DNA of 64,000 bases. It comes from Schistocerca nitens. Its lineage: Eukaryota > Arthropoda > Insecta > Orthoptera > Acrididae. A model generated the notes under the pieces. It saw only the letters and a list, made by a program, of their open reading frames with translations. It had not been told where the DNA came from and made no database searches. Shown here piece after piece: positions 10,750 to 21,701 of this stretch. The position numbers and the translations under genes were made by a program. The stretch spans positions 277,999,503-278,063,502 of the forward strand of contig NC_064622.1 in assembly GCF_023898315.1 (NCBI RefSeq), given 5' to 3'. Every line of letters starts with the position of its first letter. Position 1 is the first letter of the stretch.

Positions 10750-12339
10750 TGTGGGGCGGCGGGTAGGAAAATAATTGTTGTATTATATAATTTGTTTGAA
10801 TGTTGAAACTGTTTGAATGGAGAAACACTGCATTTCCCGGCCGATTAACCATATGTGCGGCGGCGGGTGGAATTATTGTTGTTAAAATGTTCCTATTATT
10901 TAGAATGTTATTTATGTTGTCTTTCGTCGTTCTCAACACTGGCTCTCTAACTACAATATTGGCTACCAGAAAGTGATTAGCAAAACGTGAAGCCTGTAAT
11001 TAGAATTCCTAGTGCCCACTTCATCTGAGAATACACTTATAGTTACAGCTTATAGCTCTGAGGAATTAGGAGATTGTCTGGGATTTATAATCAAAAACGG
11101 TCTTGAAAAAAAAAAAAACGTTTTGTATTCTGAAAGTCACAGATGAAAACAAAAGAATCCACACAATCTAACTAACAGAGCAGTTCAGAATCTAATGCGC
11201 TGATGCCACTATAACTGTCCAAGTTAAATATTTAAATGAATGCTCGCCATAATTTGATGATTAGTTTCATCAAACGCCACGCTAAATAATTGGTAGAATG
11301 TCTGTCCTGCGGCGGCACGTGAAAATACGACAATACGCAAACTGAAGATCGATAATTAAAGTCATCCCAGAATTAACACTTCACTCGAAAATGATTTCAT
11401 GGTTACGCGTATCTCGAGTAACTTAATACGGCATCGGAGGCTGTTTGTAGCAATGATACCGACGCGACGCGACTCCCGACACCTATTCAGCGTCTGGAGA
11501 GAACTGGGACCTTGCTTCCTCGCGCAGCGTTCTTATATATAAAGCCGCGGTGCGGACGGCTAAGGGAACGCCTGATCAAATCGGCTCTCCCGACTAGCCG
11601 CTGGGCTAGTAATGCACCACTTTAAGTTACCTAATAAATCATAGCTTCTCTTGCTCATGGCCGATGAAGCTCTTAATTTAAATGTGCATTCAGCACGCAG
11701 GTAAGTATTGATAATAAAATTTTGACGTGGCTAAGTTAAATATTTTGGGCGAGAGAATTAATTTAATTACACTGCACGCAGTAGAAGAGCTCTGAACTGG
11801 CCGTTTGGAGATACGCTACCGCTATAGTTTTATAGGTATTCAAATGAAACTTCTCACATCTTCATAGTTATAGCGGATCTCCAACTTACTTAAATATAAA
11901 CATCCTAGCCTTATTTATTAGCCTACTTAATCTATCTTGCTTCCTTAAGTTTTAAGACAAAAACCAGAAAATATTGAATTTCAACTAAAATCTTAAATTG
12001 TGAAATCCAGAAGACTGTTTCTATTAAATATTTATGAAAAAGGAATCTGATTATAAATTTTGAAGTCTCTAGCTCTTTTCTGTAGCGCCAATGATTTTTA
12101 CAGAAAAACGTCCAAATTTCGAAAATGGCTAAAGTTATCGAACTGATATTCAACACATATTAATTTAGTATTACTCCTGACATGCTAGAAACATTTTAGG
12201 TTATTTATTTGATTTTTAAAGTATTGCGCAACATTTATGACGTCAGAGCTAGTTTCAGCAAACTAGGCTGGCACACAATGCAAAGACTGATGTGAATTTA
12301 CTACGTCGTGAGTAGGCTGCTTCCCTAAATCACCCTACA
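10750..12339. mobile_element. Solo LTR (about 1.59 kb) inserted in RTE-3
   Basis: Starts TGTGGGGCGG and ends ACCCTACA (TG...CA), flanked by a 4-bp target duplication CCTC (10746-10749 and 12340-12343). The interrupted RTE sequence reads straight across when the insert is removed. No internal retroviral-type genes, so this is the product of LTR-LTR recombination. A 4-bp duplication suits Ty3/gypsy integrases. A TATA box lies in the middle. Orientation is inferred from that box to be plus. Confidence 0.85.
11536..11543 (+). promoter_or_regulatory. TATA box of the solo LTR
   Basis: TATATAAA followed by a GC-rich stretch (GCCGCGGTGCGGACGG), about 790 bp into the LTR. This is the position expected for the U3 promoter of a long LTR. 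Confidence 0.6.
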
Positions 12340-12970
12340 CCTCTATATACTCCTTCCACCTTTCCGCTTTCCCTTCTTTGCTTAGAACCGGGTTTCCATG
12401 TGAGCTCTTGATATTGATAAAAGTGGTTCTCTTTTCTCCAAAGGTCTCTTTAATTTTCTTGTAGGCAGTATCTATCTTACCCCTAGTGAGATATGCCTCT
12501 ACATCCTTACATTTGTCCTCTAGCCATTCCTGCTTAGCCATTTTGCACTTCCTGTCGATCTCATCTTTGAGACGTTTGTATTCCTTTTTGCCTGCTTCAT
12601 TTACTGTATTTATATATTTTCTCCTTTCATCAATTAAATTCAATATTTCTTCTGTTACCCAAGGATTTCTACTAGCCCTCCTCTTTTTACCTACTTGATC
12701 CTCTACTGCCTTCACTATTTCATCCCTCAAAGCGACCCATTCTTCTTCTAATGTATTTCTTTCCCCCATTCCTGTCAATTGTTCCCTTATGCTCTCCCTG
12801 AAACTCTCTACAACCTCTGGTTCTTTCAGTTTATCGAGGTTTCATCTCCTTAAATTCCCACTTTTTTGCAGTTTCTTCACTTTTAATCTACAGTTCATAA
12901 CTAATAAATTGTGGTCAGAGTCCACATCTGCCCCTGGAAATGCCTTACAATTTAAAACCTGGTTCTTAAT

Positions 12971-13639
12971 TAACCATTAGGTTTGCCAATAGTGGTTGTA
13001 AAATTTGTTTTTATGTCTAGTGGGAAACAGGACTATGCTATCACCGTGGCTACGTGCCTGGGGTCTTGAGCTGGTTCCGAGTTCTAAGGGAATCACTACT
13101 CCATGGGGTCGTGTCTTTCTTCACCAGACGAATGAAAAGGAGGCAATCTGTCGCTCGTGAGGCCGAAAGGAGTCCTTGCACCCAGACGTTTTTCTCAGCT
13201 CCTGCAACCCTATACGGCGAAAATATAAAGGTCTGGACCCAGTTTGCAGGTAAGCCGTCGGCAGATGTGCTATTTGCAGGGGCTCCCTGATTTGTGAATA
13301 CTGGGAAAGCTCGGAAGATATCATAACAATGTGAAAGAATTAAGGAGCCTAGTAAAACAGAGGCATATTATGGAATTAGAAATGAGCAAACACATTATCA
13401 GGCCGAGGGTCGTCTTCACTGACGTTACTCAATGACAAACGACACAGAAAACGTGTAATGGATCATAATTCGGTATATTCTGACGGTAAACTAAAGTGCG
13501 AGCAGGCGAGTTCCCACTCTCTCGACCCAACTACGACACAAGGAGCAAATACAGGTGGCTTCACAATTTTAAATCGGTCCTTCCGAAGCTAGCCCGGGAG
13601 TGTTTATTTTTCACTAACTAGGTTAACAATATAGAGGAT
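12971..13639. other. Unassigned sequence
   Basis: No motif found. The 13054-13290 and 13121-13324 open frames overlap on opposite strands and have no family signature. Confidence 0.5.
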
Positions 13640-14880
13640 GGTTTGGTAATTCTGATAAAAAAGCAAGAGAAATGTTTGTTTCGTAAATAACTCACCTTAC
13701 TTCTCGACATAATCTCCTTTGAGGAATATACACTCGGTCCACCGATCCTCCAGCTTTTTCAACCCATCGGAAAAATAGGTTCTTCCAAACTCTGCAAAAT
13801 ACTCGTTAACTGTAACTGTCACTTCCTCATTTGATGAAAATTTCTTCCCGGCAAGACAAAGTTTCATATTATGTAGCAGGAAGAAGTCATTTGGGGCTGA
13901 GTCTGGTGAATAAGGTGGATGAAGAATCAATTCAAAGCCAAATTCAAGCAGTTGTGCCATTGTTTTCACCGATGTGTGGGATGGTGCACTATCCTGGCGA
14001 AAGAGCACTTTTTTGAGAGCGAAACTTGGTCTTTTTTCAGCCAACGCAAATTTCAAACGATCCAGCAATGGAACATAATAGGGTACAGTTATGATTCTGC
14101 ACTTTTCCAAGTAATCGATGACGATTGTTCCTTGGGAATTCCAAGAAACAGTGGCCACCACCTTACCAACTCACTTCCCTTGCCTTCTTCGGTGCACTTT
14201 CATCAGCCTTTACCCACTGTTATGACTGCCGTTTTGACTCTGGTGTGTAATGATGGATCCAGTCAAAAATCGGCGCAAATAGTCTCGTGGATTGAGATTA
14301 AACATCGCCAGACATTGTGTTGAAGTGTTGTGCCGGATTCGCTTTTGGTCGACTGTGAATAAACGCGCACCTGTCTCGGACGCAGCTTCTTCACAACCCG
14401 TTCTCAGTGCAGGACGTTGTGCACTAACTCAGTTGAGATGCCTACTGTCTCAGAAACACCAAAAATTTTTATTCGGCGGTCTTGCAGTAGCATGTCATAG
14501 ACTTTTTTCAGTTGTTTCCTTTGTGGTGACTTCAGTTGGGTATCTGGTGCGCGCTTCATCTTCGGTGCTTGTCCGACCACACTTAAATTCATTAATCCAA
14601 AAGTAAATGTTATTCAACGATGGTGCGGAGTCCGCGTAAACTTCGTGCAAGTCTGTTTTCATTTGTGCGGCAGTCCATCCTTTCAAATGAAAATGTTTAA
14701 CAACGACAAGAAATTCGGTTTTCTCCATTTTCAATCGCAGTCGACAAACTGATGTTAACAATTAAACAGTACGATGTACATTGTTGAAATGCTTTATATA
14801 ATCCTTGGAATAATCTAGCTTACCAACCACAAAGGCGAAACAAAAATGTTCCATTCTTTCATATAAATTTACCAGACTTA
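13640..14880 (-). mobile_element. mariner element (M2)
   Basis: Imperfect TIRs: TTTGGTAATTCTGAT near 13643 against the reverse complement of the right end (TCTGGTAAATTTATAT), both leading into TGTTTGTTTCG-like sequence. TA at 14879-14880 flanks the right end. Length about 1.24 kb fits mariner. Confidence 0.75.
13697..14728 (-). pseudogene. mariner transposase (D34D), frameshifted
   Basis: Start Met codon at 14726-14728 (MEKTEFLVVVKHFHLKGWT). N-terminal HTH: FWINEFKCGRTSTEDEARTR, then VSETVGISTELVHNVLH. The C-terminal half (13697-14161) reads VLFRQDSAPSHTSVK...HPPYSPDSAPNDFFL. The two aspartates (QD and ND) are separated by 34 residues, the mariner signature. The region holding the first catalytic D (about 14200-14400) is broken, and at least two frameshifts separate the parts. 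It cuts and pastes mariner DNA at TA in intact relatives; this copy is dead. Confidence 0.85.
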
Positions 14881-15383
14881 TGAAACTACCCCCATATGGA
14901 AAAGACAAATTAGCACCTAACATGACTAACTCAAGAAACGCACACGAACAGAATCTACGTAAATACTCACACAGGCTGATTCAGCCATCCTGAACGGCAG
15001 TTACGGCGCTTTTCCGCGAAAGGCCTCTTCCCCCGCCACAAGTGCTGTTCGCTCTTCGGCTTACTGACAGACTTGTACCCAAGACTACGACCAAATCGGA
15101 GAGAGAATGCTGAACCATGAGAATCAGATCAAGATGACAAAGGGGTAGATTTCGGTGAACTTACCACACACCTGTTTGTCTGTAGTCATAGCACGAATTC
15201 GATTAAGGGGTTACCGGAATCTTCCTCGACCTTTTCTGAATTTCAGAGTTCGTGTCCACCTGGCAACCCAATGTAATGACACGTCAAATTTTCTATCGCA
15301 ATTATAGGCTTTTCCAAAGAGAGGGAAAGGAGGAGTGGAGACAGGGACACGAGACTACCTGTGGACTGTTAGAATAATAAGTA
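14881..15383. other. Unassigned sequence between two mariners
   Basis: No recognisable feature in about 500 bp. Confidence 0.5.
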
Positions 15384-15441
15384 TAGGAGGTGCGACAATA
15401 AAGTAATGAGACTGATGTGAAAAAAAATGTTGCTTACCGTT

Positions 15442-16297
15442 TTAGTCAAGTTTAGTGTTGTCTCCTTCAAAGTAGTTCCCTTCGGATTGCACACACTTTT
15501 TCCAGTGCTTCTGACATTGATGGTAACATTTCTGGAACTCATCTTCTGTCATATCCTCCAAGACCCTCGTCACAGCTTTTTGGAAATCTTGTGTTGTTTG
15601 AAAATGGTGTCAAAAATGTTCAAATGTGTGTGAAATCTTATGGGACTTAACTGCTATGGTCATCAGTCCCTAAGCTTACACACTACTTCACCTAAATTAT
15701 CCTAAGGACAAACACATACACTCATGCCCGGGGGGGGGGGGGGGGGGTGGGACTCGAACCTCCGCCGGGACCAGCCGCACAGTCCATGACTGCAGCACCC
15801 TAGACCGCTCGGCTACTCCCGCACGGCGAAAATGGTGTCCCTTGGCCGCCGTTTTGACTATTGAAAATAGAAAAAAGTCGCACGGAGCGATATCTGGTGA
15901 ATAAGGTTGCTGTGGTAGTACTGAAATTTGTTCTGAGGTTAAAAATTGCTGTACTGACAGAGCAGTATGGGATGGCGCATTATCATAATGCAGGATCAGA
16001 TTATCAGCAATGTTGCACGGACACAAAGAACTCTTTTACGAAGTCTTTCTAAAATTTCTTTGCAGTAATATTGGTTAACTGTTTGTCCAGGAGGTTGAGG
16101 GTCGTCCACTGCGGCCTTCATCTTCAACATTCGTTTTGCCTTCACTAAATATTTTATGCCAACGAAAAACTTGAGCCCTTGGACATAACCTCCTCTCCAA
16201 AAGCCTTTTGAAGCTTACCATAAGTTGTCGTCGTGTTTTCACCCAATTTAACACAAAAAGAAAGGGCATAAAGCTGCGTAATATTATGTGGTTCCAT
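15442..16297 (-). pseudogene. mariner transposase, interrupted by a SINE and internally deleted
   Basis: Start at 16295-16297 (MEPHNITQLYALSFCVKLGE). HTH continues KLQKAFGEEV, then FRWHKIFSEGKTNVEDEGRS with shifts. The catalytic segment reads ILHYDNAPSHTALS...YSPDIAPCDFFLF. The C-terminus CVQSEGNYFEGDNTKLD ends at a stop at 15442. The middle third is missing and a SINE splits the C-terminal part. Non-functional. Confidence 0.85.
15612..15837 (-). mobile_element. tRNA-headed SINE, type C
   Basis: Target duplication GAAAATGGTGTC at 15600-15611 and 15838-15849. Same family as 2025-2251: tail AAAATGTTCAAATGTG at the left, B-box-like GAGTCC at the right, and a poly-G run (about 15728-15747) where the 2-kb copy has (TG)n nearby. 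Confidence 0.9.
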
Positions 16298-16692
16298 TTC
16301 CGTGACGAGAGACACAAACACGTGTTAACTTATTACAGCACAACTCAAGACTCAGCAGTTGCATCGATGTACTGCTTGGACTAGAAGCAGCTTATAGACC
16401 AAGGTCAAAGATATTGTGCCTACGCAAGCCTGCAGGGTTGCCACGTCCTGCAAAGAAAATCAGTCTCATTACTTTATTGTTTCACCTCGTAGACCATAAA
16501 TCCATTGCACAATTCTCATAAATTGTTGTGACTTTCTGCAGCTGTATTAAACCATGGATATTTTTCCGTTGATGAGATTTTCCTTATTCATCTACTCAAA
16601 TGCTAGGTTACTCTTTACCCAAAAAACATAAAACAATGTAGCTTTCAAAACAAATTTTGCTTAATTTTGAAAATGAATGAAAAGATCATATG

Positions 16693-16916
16693 GCATTGTT
16701 GGCCGGGATGCCCCAGTCGGGTTTGGCTGTCAGGTGCAAGCCTTATTTCTATCTGCGGCACACTGGGCGACTTACGGCTGGTGATGGAGATGAAATGGTG
16801 ATGAGGACAACACAACAGCCAGACCCCGAGCAGAGAAAATCTGCAACCCGGCAGGGATCCAAACCTGGGCCCAGTGCATGGGGGGCGAGCACATTACCAC
16901 CCAGCTAAGCAGGTGG
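16693..16916 (-). mobile_element. tRNA-headed SINE, type E
   Basis: Minus strand: A-box-like TTAGCTGGGTGGTAATGTG, B-box-like CCAGGTTTGGATCC, then GATTTTCTCTGCTCGGGG, CTGGCTGTTGTGTTGTCCTCATCACCATTT and GTAAGTCGCCCAGTGTG. Related to 19394-19650. Target duplication not clear, so likely older. Confidence 0.7.
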
Positions 16917-17199
16917 ACTGTTTAATTTTAATTATGGTAAACAATGTTAAAAATAAAAGGTGTGAAAATAAAGCAGTAGGTCCATTAACATCATCGTAGG
17001 GTGAGATGTTCTAAGCAAAGTGCTATGAAGGGCTTAATATATCACCTGACAAAAAAAGAAGAGGAGGAGCAGACGAAATGTAACTTCACAGGTTGAGAGG
17101 GTATATAAAGCTATTTTGGTGATTGCAAAATCGCGTCACTTTGGAAAGAAGTTGGCAGTGTGAGCCAACGTATTACCATGAAGTAGCACACACTATGGC

Positions 17200-17693
17200 C
17201 TAGACGCGTGCATTGACTCGGTTGGCAAGAGTGTCAAAAGGCTGTTGTGTTTTCTCCTGTGGGAAGGTGGCCCACAGCTGTCGTAACTGGTCCTTGATAT
17301 CCTTCACACTCGCAGTGGGACAGAGTTGACGTCCGAGCTGGTCCCCCGCATGTTCTGCGGAGGACAGAGCTGGGGATTTTGCTGGCTACGCGAATATCTC
17401 AAGACCACGCCGACCGTTCATCGAGGCACGTGTCGTTTGTGGATAAGCATTGTCCTGATGAAAAATGGTACCACGATACCATTGCGTGGGAAGTAACACA
17501 CGAGGGCGCAGGATGTCCGTGTCGTAGCACTGTGCAGTCAGAGTTCTGTCAGTGGCTACCAGCCGTCATCTGGAATCATAACTGGTATGGTTCCCCGCAC
17601 TATGACGCCAGGAATAACACCGCTGTTCTCTCCAAAGCGTCGGAAGATTTGGGGCTCTCCCAAAATTGCCACCATACACGTCAACGGTGCTCA
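17200..17693 (-). pseudogene. Tc1-C transposase, C-terminal third
   Basis: Minus-strand reading: TVDVYGGNFGRAPNLP, LTAQCYDTDILRP, FHQDNAYPQTTRAS (second catalytic D), PAKSPALSSAEHAGDQLG (E of the DDE triad retained in AEH, but the D of SPD has become A), DTLANRVNAR at the end. Contains a stop. The N-terminal pieces are at 21286-21520 and 23568-23930. Confidence 0.8.
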
Positions 17694-18142
17694 TTTTTTA
17701 TTTTTTTTTTTTATTTTACACGTCTAATTTCGTAGCACAGAATCGAGGAGGAAAGCTCCATGGTCATGGAACGCGTCAGCACACGAAGTTATAACAGTCA
17801 AATTAAAATTGTTATGAATGCTAAAAAGATGTGGCGCTATAAGTTTATGTAAACGCAGTCAACAATGTAATCAGTTTAATTTTTTAAGCAACTCTTCGAC
17901 AGAATAGAAGGAGTAACCCATGAGGAAACTCTTCAGTTTGGATTTGAAAGCACGTGGACTACTGGTAAGATTTTTGGATTCTTTTGGTAACTTGTTGAAA
18001 CAGCACGCTTTCCTGCACAAGAGTCAAGGAGATGCGATCCACAAATGCAGATTGCATTTTTGCCTAGTATCAACTGAGAGCTACTTATTCTTGGGAATAA
18101 GCTGATGTTGTTAACAAGAAATGACAGTAATGAATATATATT

Positions 18143-18744
18143 CCACTGGGGGCCGAACAGCACAATAACCCTTGGATCGGTGTGGGGCGGCGGTGGGGTG
18201 GGTGGACTGCTTGTGTCCACTGAGGGCTACGACGGGACGGAGCCTTTCCATCGTTTCTAGACCCTGGCTTAATACACACAACACACATATATATGTGTGT
18301 ATTAAGCCAGGGATCTAGAAACGCTGGAGTGGCTTCGTCTTGCCGTAGCCCTCAGTGGTTCACAACCACACAACAGGACACAGCAGGCCACCCAACCCAC
18401 CGCCGCCCCACACTGAACCAAGGGTTATTGTGCTGTTCGGCCCCCAGTGGAAGTGGAAACCCCCCCCCCCCCCCTCCAGGGAACATGTCATACCAGATGA
18501 GTGTAACCCCAAATGTTGCCGTGGTAGAATAATTATGGTGTACGTGTACTTGGAAAAGGTGTTTGCGCAGCAACCGCCGATTCAGCGTAACTGAGGTGAA
18601 ATAAAGGGAACCAGCCCGCATTCGCCAACGTATGTGGAAAACCGCATTAAAACCATCCACAGGCTGGCCGGCACACCGGACCTCGACACTAATCCGCCGG
18701 GCGGATTCGTGCCGGGGACCGGCATGCCTTACCGCTCGGAAAGA
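18143..18744. mobile_element. Tail-to-tail inverted pair of SINE F
   Basis: 18143-18290 is the 3' part of SINE F on plus; 18293-18744 is a near full-length copy on minus. They are joined through the loop CACACATATATATGTGTG. Arms of about 145-160 bp would fold into a long hairpin (shared GGGGCCGAAC, GGTGTGGGGCGGCGG and TTTCTAGA...CCTGGCTTAATACAC). The whole pair is bracketed by one target duplication GAATATATATT-like (18132-18142 and 18745-18757). Confidence 0.8.
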
Positions 18745-18848
18745 GAATATATATATTGAGAGACTAATTTCAGAATACCCAGACTAACGAACAGGGAGCG
18801 ACAAGAGGTTCGCGAACTTGCGCCACTTATTGCCTGCAACGCCCATTT

Positions 18849-19184
18849 CTAAGCCAAAACTACTCTGTGAGAATGGGAAGAGTGATTCCAAAATATAATA
18901 CCATACGTCATAAGCGATTTAAAATAAACAAAGTAGACTACTTTTTGTGTCGGACTGTCACTTACTTCAAATACTGTTCTAATGGTAAAAATGGCAGCAT
19001 TAAGTCTTTGAACAAGATCGTGAACAAGGGCATTCCACGAAGGTTTACTATCTATCTGAACAACTAGAAATTTTAACTGTTCAGTCTCACTAATCATATG
19101 CCTATTCTGTGTACTTAAAACGTCAGGTTTGGTTGAATTATGTGTTCGAAATCGTAAAAACTGCGTCTTGCTATGATTTAGCAT
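18849..19184 (-). pseudogene. LINE-K RT thumb / C-terminal region
   Basis: Reads MLNHSKTQFLRF, SETEQLKFLVVQIDSKPSWN, YGIIFWNHSSHSHRV. This parallels LINE-L ([46 protein letters not shown]). Frameshifts precede and follow. Confidence 0.75.
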
Positions 19185-19393
19185 TAGTTTATTTTCTACA
19201 AGCCATAAACTTATATCTTGAACTGCACTATTTGAAGCAGTGCCAGCTTTGCACTGTCATCAGCGAGCAGAAATCTTTTATAATCACGTGTAATGCTAGA
19301 AGGCATACCTTTCATATAAATAAGGAACAGGTGTGGTCCCAGAACTGATCTCTGTGCCCCCCCCCCCCCCTCCCCGCATTAAACTGTGCCACA

Positions 19394-19650
19394 TCCGCCC
19401 CTGGTAGCTGAGTGGTCAGCGTGAGGGAATGTCATACATAAACGGCCCGGATTCGAGTCCCAGCTGGGTCGGAGATTGTCTCCGCTCAGGGACTGGGTGT
19501 TGTGTTGGCCTTATCATCATTATTTCACCCCCATCGACACCCAAGCCGCTGAAGTGGCGTCAACTCGAAAGACTGGAACCAGGCGAACCGTCTACCCGAC
19601 GGGAGGCCCTAACCACACGGCATTTCCGTTTTATTGTGTCGCAATCAGAC
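19394..19650 (+). mobile_element. tRNA-headed SINE, type E
   Basis: A-box-like TGGTAGCTGAGTGGTCAGCG, B-box-like GGATTCGAGTCCC, then GGAGATTGTCTCCGCTCAGG, ACTGGGTGTTGTGTTGGCC, CCATCGACACCCAAGCCGC and end CACACGGCATTTCC. Target duplication not resolved because the next element begins a few bases later. Confidence 0.8.
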
Positions 19651-19655
19651 AGCCA

Positions 19656-20827
19656 TACTCACAAGGGAACCTCCTCATCGCACCCCCCTCAGATTTAGTT
19701 ATACGTTGGCACAGTGGATAGGCCTTGAAAAACTGAACACAGATCAATCGAGAAAACAGGAAGAAGTTGTGTGGAACAATGAAAAAAATAAGCAAAATAT
19801 ACAAACTGCGTAATCCATACGCAGGATATGCAACATCAAGGGAAGTCTGAGCTCAGGAGCGCTGTGGTCTCGTGGTTAGCGTGAGCACTTGTGGAACGAG
19901 AGGTCCTTGCTTCAAGTCTACCCTCGAGCGAAAAGTTTAATTTTTTGTTTTCACACAAATATCAAAGTTCAGGCACTCACACATAATCAACTTCGCTCTC
20001 CAAAATTCCAGGACACGTTCAGATTTGCTTGGACATATGCAGGATTTGACGGTCTACACACGGAAAAATTTTAAAACGTTAAAAACATATGTTTTGATAG
20101 AGCACAGGCAAAACTGTGCGACTGTGAAACTGTTGCATTCATTTGTTGCAGTTTATGTGACAAACTCTTATGTTTTCATCACTTTTTTGGGAGTGATTAT
20201 CACATCCACAAGAAAACCTAAATCGGGCAAGGTAGAAGAATCTTCTTACCCATTCGCCAAGTGTACAAGTTAGGTGGGTCGACAACATATTCATGTCATG
20301 TGAAGCATATGCCGTCACCAGTGTCGTATAGAATATATCAGACGTGTTTTCCTGTGGAGGAATCGGTTGACCTATGACCTTGCGATCAAATTTTTTCGGT
20401 TCCCATTGCAGAGGCACATCCTTTCGTCTACTGATCGCACGGTTTTGCGGTGCGGTCGCAAAACACAGACACTAAACTTATTACAGTGAACAGAGATGTC
20501 AATGAACGAACGGACAGATCATAACTTTGCGAAAATAAAGAAATAAAAATTTTCACTGAAGGGAAGACTTGAACCAAGGACTTCTCGGTCTGCAGATGCT
20601 CACGCTAACCACGGGACCACCGTGCTACTAACCTCACGTTCTCCTTGATGTTGCCTATCTTACACATGGACTACTCAGTTTGTATATTTTGCTTATTTTT
20701 TTCATAGTTCCACACAACTTCTTCCTGTTTTCTCGATTGATCTGTGTTCAGTTTTACAAGGCCTATCCACTGTGCAACTTATAACTAAATCTGAGGGAGT
20801 TGCGATGGGGAGGTTTCCTTGTCAGTA
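19656..20827. mobile_element. Element Z copy 1: long-TIR element with tRNA-like arms
   Basis: About 1.17 kb. Ends TACTCACAAGGGAACCTCC and GGAGGTTTCCTTGTCAGTA are the tips of ~290-bp inverted arms (shared CCCTCAGATTTAGTTAT, GATCAATCGAGAAAACAGG, AAGCAAAATATACAAACTG). Each arm includes a tRNA-like stretch: TGGTCTCGTGGTTAGCGTGAGC plus a B-box-like GCTTCAAGTC at about 19865-19925, and its mirror at about 20575-20640. Both point toward the centre. The ~590-bp core has no long ORF. The second copy at 25094-26265 is inverted relative to this one. Confidence 0.85.
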
Positions 20828-20980
20828 CTGTGGAGTATGACCGTTTGCTGTCTGTTCTTAAAGTATGAGGTGAACCAATTGTGAGCTACTCCCCGTATTC
20901 CATTGTGGTCCAACTAGGAGCAATATTTTGTGATCAATACAGGTAAACGCCTTAGTTAAATCAAGCAAGAAGCCTAGCGT

Positions 20981-21283
20981 TCAAAACCTTTTGTGTAATC
21001 CATCCAGTACCTCACAGAGAAGAGAGAATATATCATTTTCAGTTATTAAACCACTTCTAAAACCAAACTGTACATTTAACAGCAAATTATGTGAAATGAA
21101 ATGATTAATTATCCTTAGATACACAGTCTTTTCTATAACTTTAGCAAACACTGATGTCACAGAAATAGATCTAAAATTGTCCATACTATCCCTTTCTCCC
21201 TTTTTATAAAGCAGCTTTACCACTGAGTACTTCGATTCAGGAAACTGACCAGTCCTAAAGGAAAAATTACAAATATTCTGCGG
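20981..21283 (-). pseudogene. LINE-K reverse transcriptase finger/palm start
   Basis: Reads NICNFSFRTGQFPESKYSVV, KLLYKKGERDSMDNFRSISV, TSVFAKVIEKTVYLRIINHF, NVQFGFRSGL-TENDIF and LLCEVLDGLHKR. These are the conserved RT blocks 1-3 of CR1/L2-type LINEs (Y-K-K-G, N-F-R-x-I-S, Q-F-G-F-R). The catalytic FADD block is lost here because later insertions split the downstream part. Confidence 0.8.
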
Positions 21284-21285
21284 TA

Positions 21286-21520
21286 GTGCAGAACTGCGAT
21301 TCATTGCTGAACAAAATGCGATGCCATTCACCGGCAGTCCATATTTGCACGCCACAGCACCACCCAAAATGCAGCAGTTTGTGTTGTCGTGTTGAAGGCA
21401 GCCTACGCATTGGACGGTAATTTCCTAGCCTGGCTACTTGTAGTCTCCGATCAGCGGTGCGGGATGACAAAGAATGTCGCAGAAAGGTCATTACTTGTTC
21501 TCGAAAGACAGGCGCGAATA
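21286..21520 (-). pseudogene. Tc1-C transposase, middle segment
   Basis: Minus strand: VFREQVMTFLRHSLSSRTAD, RRLQVARLGNYRPMRRLP, then WTAGEWHRILFSNESQF, which is the first catalytic aspartate block (FSDES in relatives; here D has become N). It continues directly into the 17693 end once LINE-K is removed. Confidence 0.75.
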
Positions 21521-21701
21521 CAGGGTGATTTTTTCCACCGTGTACAAACTTTATGGATTGGTCGATGAGAGGCTACTGGATAGAAAAGGTCTAATGAACT
21601 TGTTTTCATAAAGGCATGGTTTCCATAGCAGAGACCATTTACTCAGCCATGCATTGTTACAGAGACTGTGGTCTAATATGCGCTGTACCATGCAGACACA
21701 G

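Larger units (their letters stand above)
9430..12970 (-). mobile_element. RTE LINE copy (RTE-3), 5'-truncated, with SINE and solo LTR inserted
   Basis: The 3' end is the (GTT)n/CAACAAC tail at 9430; sequence is collinear with the 30139-33420 copy until about 12970 (equivalent to 31205). It has an internal deletion at about 9757 (about 540 bp relative to the fuller copy), a SINE at 10362-10595 and a solo LTR at 10750-12339. Coding matches: KYMERKAIYDLYRNQMAVI and VRQGCNLSPMLCNLYIE (9745-9930) and the 147-residue central region (12335-12778). Dead copy. Confidence 0.9.
15386..16489 (-). mobile_element. mariner element (M3) with 30-bp TIRs and TA duplication
   Basis: Left TIR GGAGGTGCGACAATAAAGTA matches the reverse complement of the right end (CGAGGTGAAACAATAAAGTA), both continuing ATGAGACTGAT. 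TA at 15384-15385 and 16490-16491. Contains a SINE at 15612-15837. Confidence 0.93.
17694..21285 (-). mobile_element. LINE-K (CR1/Jockey-like), 5'-truncated, inserted in Tc1-C
   Basis: Minus-strand LINE. An A-rich tail (read as T-run at 17695-17713) marks its 3' end next to Tc1-C sequence, and RT coding sequence ends near 21285, again next to Tc1-C. Interrupted by a SINE F pair (18143-18744), SINE E (19394-19650) and element Z (19656-20827). Related by layout to LINE-L at 61077. Confidence 0.8.

Noticed and set aside
11536..11543. TATATAAA considered as the promoter of a host gene
   Set aside because: It lies inside a solo LTR with defined ends, and no coding region follows it.
15728..15747. 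Poly-G run considered as a regulatory quadruplex
   Set aside because: It is a homopolymer in the variable (TG)n position of a SINE and more likely slippage or a sequencing artefact.
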